Source of the DNA: Motiliproteus sp036960175 | Lineage (GTDB): Bacteria > Pseudomonadota > Gammaproteobacteria > Pseudomonadales > Balneatricaceae | Assembly (NCBI GenBank): GCA_036960175.1 | Contig: JBALWH010000022.1 | Span: 1 to 64,000, forward strand | Length of the DNA: 64,000 bases | Reading direction: 5' to 3' | Shown here: piece by piece, positions 58,106 through 64,000 of the stretch | Layout of the letters: each line of letters begins with the position of its first letter | Numbering within the stretch: the stretch's first letter is position 1 | The notes under the pieces: generated by a model | Databases searched by the model: none | Told to the model about the DNA's origin: nothing | What the model saw: only the letters and a program-made list of their open reading frames with translations | Made by a program: the position numbers and the translations under genes

Positions 58106-58666
58106 ATGAGTAGTGACAGCTTTAAAAAGGTAAAAGAATCACAGACGGTCCTTAAAGAGTTGATGGTTCCTTCCTATGCAAATTTTGGCGGTAAGGTTCA
58201 CGGAGGCATAATCCTGTCGTTATTGGATAAGATTGCCTATACCTGTGCCGCTTCTCATTCCAAGGGCTATTGTGTCACCGCCTCAGTGGATTCGGTGGAC
58301 TTCCTCAGCCCGGTCGAAGTGGGAGAGTTGCTGACGCTCTATTCATCCATTAACTACGTTGGCAAGTCTTCCATGGAAATTGGCATTAAGGTGGTTTCAG
58401 AGGATTTTAAGAACGATATTGTCAAACACACCAATACCTCGTACTTCACCATGGTTTCTCTTGATGAGGAAACCCGTAAGCCTAAAGCTATTCCGGGCCT
58501 GATACTGGAGACCGAAGCAGAAATTCGCCGTTTTATCGAAGGTAAGATTCGGCGCGACGTGAAACGCGGGCACCGTATGGAAATGGATAAGATCAAGAAT
58601 GAACTGGATATGATCAAGGAGATTAATCATCTGGAAGGCGAAAATTGTCGGCTGTATAAATCTTAG
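58106..58666 (+). CDS. Acyl-CoA thioesterase, hotdog fold (YciA-like)
   Basis: A 186-aa cytoplasmic enzyme that hydrolyses acyl-CoA thioesters. The fold is seen in MVPSYANFGGKVHGGIILSLLDKIAYTCAASHS (about residues 25-55), with the catalytic Asp in LLDK and Gly-His-Gly-Gly type HGG. VDSVDFLSPVEVGELL is also conserved. AGGGTG six bases before ATG 58106 supports this start; 58085 is less likely. A charged coiled-coil-like C-terminus of about 50 residues (KIRRDVKRGHRMEMDKIKNE) is added beyond YciA. Confidence 0.85.
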   Translation: MSSDSFKKVKESQTVLKELMVPSYANFGGKVHGGIILSLLDKIAYTCAASHSKGYCVTASVDSVDFLSPVEVGELLTLYSSINYVGKSSMEIGIKVVSEDFKNDIVKHTNTSYFTMVSLDEETRKPKAIPGLILETEAEIRRFIEGKIRRDVKRGHRMEMDKIKNELDMIKEINHLEGENCRLYKS

Positions 58667-58790
58667 TGCTGGCTTGCTAAAACCTCTTTCCAGCTCTTAT
58701 TGTTCACGCTTTTTGTATCCTTTGAACCTCTCCTTATGGGCTAGTGACTCACTGTTGTAGCAGCATCTGTAACAGCAACGGAGAGTCATC

Positions 58791-59234
58791 ATGTCTAAGC
58801 AACAACCTAATTTCTCCTCTCGTCCTGATCAGGTCGAAACCCTTTCTGATCAGGATGAATCGTTGTTTTATGGGGTGCTGCTGTTCCGGCAATTCGCGCG
58901 GATGATTGGCAGCCTCGGTGTCTTTGTGATCCTATGTGCTGCCTGCTACGCTGAAGTTGATCAGCTGGCACAGCGTTGGCTTGGCGGACAGGGGGAATGG
59001 CTGACAGTTGCTTTTGTTACTTTGTTGGCGATATCGGTGCGTTTTGTTTATACCCTGCTGCAGGACTTTATCGATGATGTGAGGGCCGGCAAACGGCTGC
59101 AAAACGGATATACCCTGATCAAGTCTGTTGGCATGTTGATGGGAACTGCTAGCCTGCTTCAATTTCAGCTAAGACTACTTAACGAAGAGGGTTCTCATAG
59201 TCTCTTTAAGGTATTGTGGCAGCTGGTTTTCTGA
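58791..59234 (+). CDS. Small inner-membrane protein
   Basis: A 147-aa protein with a hydrophilic N-terminus and three or so hydrophobic segments (about 42-60, 70-92, 108-130). It starts MSKQQPNFSS. GGAGAG (58780-58785) precedes ATG 58791. It is not similar to a family I can name. It lies next to the molybdenum-cofactor operon but faces it, so no functional link is implied. Confidence 0.65.
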   Translation: MSKQQPNFSSRPDQVETLSDQDESLFYGVLLFRQFARMIGSLGVFVILCAACYAEVDQLAQRWLGGQGEWLTVAFVTLLAISVRFVYTLLQDFIDDVRAGKRLQNGYTLIKSVGMLMGTASLLQFQLRLLNEEGSHSLFKVLWQLVF

Positions 59235-59316
59235 AGGTGATACCGCGGGAGTTACTGACAGGCGTGGGTGGGTTATGGGACTGGGATCCATAGTGGACCC
59301 CGTGTTGATAAACGTT

Positions 59317-60603
59317 TTACAGCAGACCATCGAATGGTTGCACCCAGACTGAGTCGCCGGTCTCAACAGTTCCGCGCTCTTGTTCCAGAACGATCAGGCA
59401 ATTAGCACGGCTCATGGAGGTTAGAATGCCGGACCCCTGTTGGCCGGTGGTGACTACCAGCAGCTCGCCATCGCTATTGGTGCTGCAGATCGCGCGGATA
59501 TACTCGGTGCGTCCGGGCTTTTTCTTCAACCGCTGGGCACATCTAACCTGAAAGGCACTGGCCAGCAGTTGTGATTCACCGGCTAGCTTTCTCAGCGCCG
59601 GTTTTACGAACTGTAAGAAGGTGATCATGACCGCCACTGGATTGCCAGGCAGGCCAAAGAACAGAGCGCCCTGCACATGGCCGAAGGCTAGTGGCCGCCC
59701 CGGCTTTATAGCCATGCGCCAGAAACTAACCTGGCCCAGTTTATCCAGGGTGTCTTTGACGAAATCGGCTTCGCCGAGTGAAACACCGCCGGAGCTGATC
59801 ACCATATCCGCCTGACTGCTGGCCAGTAGAAAGGCTTCTTCGATAGCCTCTGGTTTATCCCGAATCACGCCCAGATCCAGCACCTCGATACCCATCTGCT
59901 GTAACAGTGCGGTGACGGTGTAGCGGTTGCTGTCATAAATTTGTCCGGCCTGTAAAGGTTCACCCAGACTGTTGATTTCATCACCGGTGGAAAAGTACGC
60001 CACCCGAGGTTTGCGTCTGACCTTAACCTCGGCCTGGCCGAGGGAGGCGATCAGTCCCAACTCCGCGGCACCAAGGCGGATTCCAGCAGCAACAGCGACC
60101 GAACCTTGTGCTAGATCTTCACCGGCCATGCGGCGGTTTTGACCGATCAGGGCGCCGCTTGGAAAGCCAACGAAGTGTCCATCAGGGCCGTCATCACAGT
60201 GACAGACCTCTTTGATAATGACTGTATCCAGGCCCTCAGGAACTTGGGCGCCGGTCATGATCTTGACACATTCTCCGGCTGCCAAGGGACCGCTATAGGG
60301 ATGTCCGGCCAGTACATTGCCGACGACCTTTAAACGCGCCTCGCCTGTGGTGGGTAGTTCAGTACCGCGCACGGCATAGCCGTCCATGGCAGAGTTGTTA
60401 TAGGCAGGGACATTGATCGGAGAGATAACATCGGCGGCCAGAATGCGTCCCAGTGCTTGGCGCACATCGACCTGTTCCCAGCAGGATAATGGCTGCACCT
60501 GCTGCAGTATCTGACGTTGACCTTCAGCAACGGGCAGTAGGCCGGCGCTGGGCCCGCCGCAGCATTGATGGAGTTCCTGGTCGGCGCTGTTGTCTGTGCT
60601 CAT
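59317..60603 (-). CDS. moeA: Molybdopterin molybdotransferase
   Basis: This 428-aa enzyme inserts molybdate (or tungstate) into adenylylated molybdopterin. Domain order is N-terminal MoeA (VPAYNNSAMDGYAVRG; GxxxxIxTGAxVP seen as CVKIMTGAQVPEGLDTV), central mogA-like (STGDEI; SSGGVSLGEADFVKD) and GLPGNPVAVMITFLQFV, then the C-terminal beta-barrel. It overlaps mobB by four bases and is the last gene of the tup-mob-moe operon. Its long N-terminus (DNSADQELHQCCGGPSAG) contains a Cys pair that is not typical. Confidence 0.95.
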   Translation of the reverse strand: MSTDNSADQELHQCCGGPSAGLLPVAEGQRQILQQVQPLSCWEQVDVRQALGRILAADVISPINVPAYNNSAMDGYAVRGTELPTTGEARLKVVGNVLAGHPYSGPLAAGECVKIMTGAQVPEGLDTVIIKEVCHCDDGPDGHFVGFPSGALIGQNRRMAGEDLAQGSVAVAAGIRLGAAELGLIASLGQAEVKVRRKPRVAYFSTGDEINSLGEPLQAGQIYDSNRYTVTALLQQMGIEVLDLGVIRDKPEAIEEAFLLASSQADMVISSGGVSLGEADFVKDTLDKLGQVSFWRMAIKPGRPLAFGHVQGALFFGLPGNPVAVMITFLQFVKPALRKLAGESQLLASAFQVRCAQRLKKKPGRTEYIRAICSTNSDGELLVVTTGQQGSGILTSMSRANCLIVLEQERGTVETGDSVWVQPFDGLL

Positions 60604-61160
60604 AAAGCCTGTTTTATATCCTGCTGCAGAGCAAATTGCTCAATAATAAAATCACAAATTTGTGCGGGCTTATTGATGTCCAGCATCGGTAGCGTGCAGT
60701 CAATAACCTCGGGCTTATCGGTAGCCAGTGCCAGAATATTGGGGTCGTTAAGGAACAGCAGTGGATTGCCGGTGGCAGGGCGGTGAAGTTCTATTTTGGC
60801 GAAGGGTACTTGTTTAAAACCTTCCACCAGAATCAGGTCGATGCTGCTCAGATCCAGACGGCTGACCAGGTATTCCAGGCTCGGGTCTTGTTGCAGTTCG
60901 GGTGTCTCGGTCATCAATGCCCAACGGTTTCCAGAGGCGATCAGCATCTGCTCTGCGCCAGCTTTGCGTAATTCGTAACTGTCTTTACCGGGGGTGTCGA
61001 CGTCAAAGCGGTGGTGGGCATGTTTGATCATACCGACGCGAATTCCCTGCTGGTTTAATAAGGGAATCAGCTGTTTCAGTAAGGTGGTCTTGCCGGTGCC
61101 ACTGTAGGCGGCAAAACCGATCATTGGGACTGGCGCTGTTATGGGTTCAATCGTATTCAT
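60600..61160 (-). CDS. mobB: Molybdopterin-guanine dinucleotide biosynthesis adapter MobB
   Basis: A 186-aa GTP-binding protein that assists MobA. The P-loop is GFAAYSGTGKTTLLKQLIPL (residues 16-35), followed by GMIKHAHHRFDVDTPGKDSY and LILVEGFKQVPFAKIELHR. It overlaps moeA by four bases. A 70-bp spacer separates it from mobA. Confidence 0.95.
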   Translation of the reverse strand: MNTIEPITAPVPMIGFAAYSGTGKTTLLKQLIPLLNQQGIRVGMIKHAHHRFDVDTPGKDSYELRKAGAEQMLIASGNRWALMTETPELQQDPSLEYLVSRLDLSSIDLILVEGFKQVPFAKIELHRPATGNPLLFLNDPNILALATDKPEVIDCTLPMLDINKPAQICDFIIEQFALQQDIKQAL

Positions 61161-61230
61161 GGTTGCTCATCTGCTTTAAAAGTAAAGAGGCCAATGCCAT
61201 CTTCTGTGCTTTGTTTGCGCGAGGCTGCCG

Positions 61231-61836
61231 TTAACCTGCTTGTTTTTCGAGATCGAGCTTCTCGTTCATGGAATTGATATTGATAAAGCCTTCAGGGTAA
61301 TCGCTGAAATCAACGGTTACGGTCTGATGTTTGTTGTACCAGCGATCAATTTTACGGTCACCTGACTCTAAAAATGCCATCAGACTGGGGTAGAGATCCC
61401 TTCTAAGCAATGCAACTACCGGCTGCATGCGTTTACCATCATGAGCGACCGCTATCTCTGCCTGTTGCTCATGCGCCTGTTGATATAGTCGTTGTACCAG
61501 ATCGGTCGGCAGGTAAGGGGTGTCGCAGGGTACCACCAACAGCCATTCACTGGGGCAGTGTTCCAGTCCCCGGGCCATACCTGCCAGAGGTCCCTGGTAA
61601 TCGTCCAATCTATCTTCGATCACCGTAAAGCCGAGATCAGCGTAGGTGGGTTGATTACGGTTGGCATTGATCCGTATTAAGTTAAGCTGATTTTTCAGTC
61701 TTTGCAGCACATGCTCAATCATTGGCAGGCCATTAAGTTCTATCAGGCCCTTATCCATACCTTCCATTCGCGAAGAGCGGCCACCCGCCAGAATCATGGC
61801 GCTGATGTCGTTGTTGTTAAAGCTTGGCGCGTTCAT
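61231..61836 (-). CDS. mobA: Molybdenum cofactor guanylyltransferase
   Basis: This 201-aa enzyme adds GMP to molybdopterin to make the guanine dinucleotide cofactor of DMSO-reductase-type enzymes. AMILAGGRSSRMEGMDKGLI (residues 13-32) is the nucleotide-binding loop, and VVPCDTPYLPTDLV holds the Mg2+-binding Asp. DDYQGPLAGMARGLE is typical. It begins three bases after the transporter ATPase stop, so it is tightly linked to tungstate uptake. Confidence 0.95.
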   Translation of the reverse strand: MNAPSFNNNDISAMILAGGRSSRMEGMDKGLIELNGLPMIEHVLQRLKNQLNLIRINANRNQPTYADLGFTVIEDRLDDYQGPLAGMARGLEHCPSEWLLVVPCDTPYLPTDLVQRLYQQAHEQQAEIAVAHDGKRMQPVVALLRRDLYPSLMAFLESGDRKIDRWYNKHQTVTVDFSDYPEGFININSMNEKLDLEKQAG

Positions 61837-61839
61837 CGA

Positions 61840-62568
61840 TTACATCTCCTTGGCGATTATAGCGTGCGGTGCTGCTAGGGCGCTGGCAGTGCTGAGTTTG
61901 TAACTGTCAAACAGACTGCCGTGTTCCAAATGCAGGGTGCGATCGATCAGGCTGTTATCGCTTTTGATTTCATGGGAGCAGATGACAATCCCCATGCCTT
62001 CATTGATCAGGCGGCGGATCAGGAATGAGGTCTGTTCCCGGGACTCAGCATCCATATTGGCAGTAGGTTCATCCAGTAACAGCAGTTCTGGTTCCAGTAC
62101 CCAGGCGCGGGCCAAGGCGATGCGTTGTTTTTCGCCGCCGGATAAGGTCTTGGCATTGCGTTGTGCCAGATGTTCCAGCCCGGACCAGCGCAGGGCTTCG
62201 GCTATTTTACGATGGCGACGCTGTTTATCCATTTTTCGACATTTAAGGCCGTAGCCGAGGTTTTCTTCGACGCTGGTATCGAATAAGAAAGGGTTCTGAT
62301 GCAGGTAGATGACGCGATGATTCTGCAACGCTGCTTTGTGTTGTTTTGACACCGGTAGTCCGTCAATCATAAAGGACGCTTCGTCATAGCGTTCCAGACC
62401 TGCGAGGATACGCATCAGCGTGCTTTTGCCCGCGCCGTTACGACCCTTGAGTAGCACCGCTTCAGCGGCATAAAGATCGAGTTCCGCGATATCGAGAATC
62501 AGCTCCGAACCGAAGGATTTTCGTAATTGGCGGACTCCCATAATGGGACGAGGATCCGAATTTTTCAT
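61840..62568 (-). CDS. tupC: Tungstate-type ABC transporter ATPase
   Basis: A 242-aa ATPase that energises uptake of tungstate or molybdate. Walker A is LLKGRNGAGKSTLMRIL (about 36-52), the signature is TLSGGEKQRIALARA, Walker B is LLLLDEPTANMD and the switch His is in ICSHEI. There is no C-terminal Mop domain, as in TupC and unlike ModC. It overlaps the permease gene by four bases. Confidence 0.92.
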   Translation of the reverse strand: MKNSDPRPIMGVRQLRKSFGSELILDIAELDLYAAEAVLLKGRNGAGKSTLMRILAGLERYDEASFMIDGLPVSKQHKAALQNHRVIYLHQNPFLFDTSVEENLGYGLKCRKMDKQRRHRKIAEALRWSGLEHLAQRNAKTLSGGEKQRIALARAWVLEPELLLLDEPTANMDAESREQTSFLIRRLINEGMGIVICSHEIKSDNSLIDRTLHLEHGSLFDSYKLSTASALAAPHAIIAKEM

Positions 62569-63266
62569 GTGGTGATTTCTCCTCTTCGCTGCATCAGACT
62601 GACAAAGAAATTCAGTCCGAGAGCCATCAGTAACAGCACCATGCCCAAAGCGATACCCTGGGCAAATTCGCCTTTGCTAGTTTCAAGGGCAATGGCGGTA
62701 GGAATATTGCGGGTGTGATTCAAAATGTTGCCGCCCACCATCATCGAGCAGCCCACCTCAGAGATGATGCGACCATAGGCCGCTATACCGGCTGCAGCCA
62801 AGCCAAATCTAACCTCATACATCAGTGTCGCCAGTGCTTGTAATGGACCAGCGCCCAGGGTGCGTGCGGTTTCCCAGGCATTGCGATCGGCGGCCTTAAA
62901 GGCTGACAGACTCATGGCAACCAGTAATGGAAAGGCCAGCATCGTCTGGCCGATGACCATTGCCCATTGGCTGAACAGCAGGTGGAAATCCCCCAGCGGT
63001 CCGTTACGAGAAAGCAGCAGGTAGAGCATCAGGCCAACTACGACGGTAGGCACGCTCAATAGCGCATTGAATGCAGAGATTAGCAACCAGCGTCCGGGAA
63101 AGCGCCCGACACTGAGCAGGAAACCGATCAGAAAAGCCACCGGAGTGGCCATTAGGATCGCTTTTAGCGTGGTGCTGAAAGAGATCTGGATAATAGACCA
63201 CAGCTCGGAATCGCCGCTAACCAGCAATTCCAATGCTTCCACCGTGGTCTGTGTCAGATCTCCCAT
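62565..63266 (-). CDS. tupB: Tungstate-type ABC transporter permease
   Basis: A 233-aa inner-membrane permease with five or six helices. The conserved cytoplasmic loop EVRFGLAAAGIAAYGRIISEVGCSMMVGGNI matches TupB/WtpB and contains the EAA-like coupling segment. LPTVVVGLxxY-type (VPTVVVGLMLYLLL) and GQTMLAFPLLVAMSL are also typical. It precedes tupC and follows tupA by 23 bp. Confidence 0.92.
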   Translation of the reverse strand: MGDLTQTTVEALELLVSGDSELWSIIQISFSTTLKAILMATPVAFLIGFLLSVGRFPGRWLLISAFNALLSVPTVVVGLMLYLLLSRNGPLGDFHLLFSQWAMVIGQTMLAFPLLVAMSLSAFKAADRNAWETARTLGAGPLQALATLMYEVRFGLAAAGIAAYGRIISEVGCSMMVGGNILNHTRNIPTAIALETSKGEFAQGIALGMVLLLMALGLNFFVSLMQRRGEITT

Positions 63267-63289
63267 AGATACAACTCTATAATGTGCTT

Positions 63290-64000
63290 TTAGTGAGCCG
63301 AGGGCACAAACAGCTGTTCACCACCAACCTTGAATTCGCCTATGCGCTGCTGTGTCGTTGCCGAGGCTAACCACTGACTGAAAGCAATAGCTTTAGGGTG
63401 ATTAAGATCAGGGTAGCGCTTTGGATTAACGCGGATGACCGCATAAGGGTTGTGCAGACCTTTATCGCCTTCCACCAGCAGTTTTAGTTCAAGCTTGTTG
63501 CGATAAGCCAGCCAAGTGCCGCGATCGACTAGGGTGTAGCCTTTCAACTCGTCGGTGATTTGTAATACCTTGCCCATGCCTTGTCCGGCTTCGCGGTACC
63601 AGTTGCCGGCAGGTTTGATACCCGATTGTGCCCAAATGCCCAGTTCTTTTTTGTGGGTGCCCGAGTCGTCACCGCGCGACACAAAAATGGATTGGCTGCT
63701 GGATATTTTGCTGAGAGCGGCGCCAGCGTCTTTCATGCCTTTGATCCCGGCAGGATCAGCCTCAGGCCCGAGGATTACGAAATCGTTGTACATGATGTTG
63801 GAGCGCTCAATGCCGTAGCCCTTATCGACAAAGGTTTGTTCAGCTTTTGGTGCGTGTACCAGAACGACATCGACATCACCATCCTGGCCCATACGCAGCG
63901 CTTTTCCGGTACCCACGGCAATCACTTGTATCTCAGTACCTTGAGATTTTTCAAATTCGGGTAGCAGGTAATCCAGTAAGCCGGAATTATAAGTGCTGGT
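63290..64000 (-). CDS. tupA: Tungstate-binding periplasmic protein (5' end beyond the window)
   Basis: The C-terminal 236 codons of a periplasmic receptor; the frame is open from 63292 to the right edge at 64000, so signal peptide and start lie outside. It enters with TSTYNSGLLDYLLPEFE, then VIAVGTGKALRMGQDGDVDV (TupA hallmark) and VHAPKAEQTFVDKGYGI. Later SRGDDSGTHKKEL and GTWLAY also fit TupA/WtpA. TupA prefers tungstate over molybdate by family, but this is inferred. It leads the tup-mob-moe operon. Confidence 0.92.
   Translation of the reverse strand, partial: TSTYNSGLLDYLLPEFEKSQGTEIQVIAVGTGKALRMGQDGDVDVVLVHAPKAEQTFVDKGYGIERSNIMYNDFVILGPEADPAGIKGMKDAGAALSKISSSQSIFVSRGDDSGTHKKELGIWAQSGIKPAGNWYREAGQGMGKVLQITDELKGYTLVDRGTWLAYRNKLELKLLVEGDKGLHNPYAVIRVNPKRYPDLNHPKAIAFSQWLASATTQQRIGEFKVGGEQLFVPSAH

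Noticed and set aside
1..64000. tRNA, rRNA, CRISPR array or prophage genes
   Set aside because: None was found by reading; no T-loop-type motifs, regular spacer-repeat arrays or phage structural genes are present.

Overview
The window looks like chromosomal DNA of a free-living, facultatively anaerobic, probably marine gammaproteobacterium. The gap/hexR pair with a HexR-type operator, the fmdB-aspS-yebC block, a TAT-exported (clade I) nitrous oxide reductase with nosRZDFYL, and a TRAP transporter all fit Oceanospirillales/Cellvibrionales-type genomes. The species cannot be named from the sequence. No rRNA, tRNA or CRISPR array was seen.

Layout. 1-2.2 kb: gap (runs off the left edge) and divergent hexR. 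2.4-3.5 kb: a scar made of a 145-bp copy of the 3' end of adhC, a frameshifted nucleotidyltransferase followed by an integron-type attC site, and a degraded IS21 transposase fragment. 3.7-19.8 kb: a GC-rich, same-strand block devoted to ferredoxin chemistry. It holds a four-subunit 2-oxoacid:ferredoxin oxidoreductase (korDABC-like), an HdrA-like flavoprotein, a long RnfB, a giant pyruvate:ferredoxin oxidoreductase (about 1,670 aa), rnfCDGEA and a plant-type ferredoxin-NADP reductase. 20-22.5 kb: a Glu/Leu/Phe/Val dehydrogenase and intact adhC, whose 3' end is the second copy of the 145-bp direct repeat. 22.6-28.1 kb: a solute-binding protein, Ada, and an AT-rich U32 protein/GST pair. 28-36.5 kb: an acyltransferase-like protein, small proteins, an amidase, a complete TRAP transporter and a 2-hydroxyacid dehydrogenase. 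36.8-46.3 kb: a LysR regulator, CusF-like protein and the nos cluster with an FNR/DNR-type box. 46.6-59.2 kb: mixed housekeeping genes (aspS, yebC, HIT, FmdB) and small envelope proteins. 59.3-64 kb: tupABC-mobA-mobB-moeA, with tupA running off the right edge.

How it fits together. Pyruvate and another 2-oxoacid, perhaps 2-oxoglutarate, would be oxidised to acyl-CoA with reduction of ferredoxin. Rnf can couple ferredoxin to NAD through an ion gradient in either direction, the FNR links ferredoxin to NADP, and the HdrA-like protein is a candidate extra electron-transfer or bifurcating partner. The dehydrogenase next door interconverts amino acids and 2-oxoacids. The block (2553-21368) lies exactly between two direct copies of the adhC 3' end, so it looks like a mobile or formerly mobile metabolic island. 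That island is the most interesting feature of the window. The nos genes and the tungstate/molybdenum-cofactor genes indicate anaerobic respiration in the same organism.
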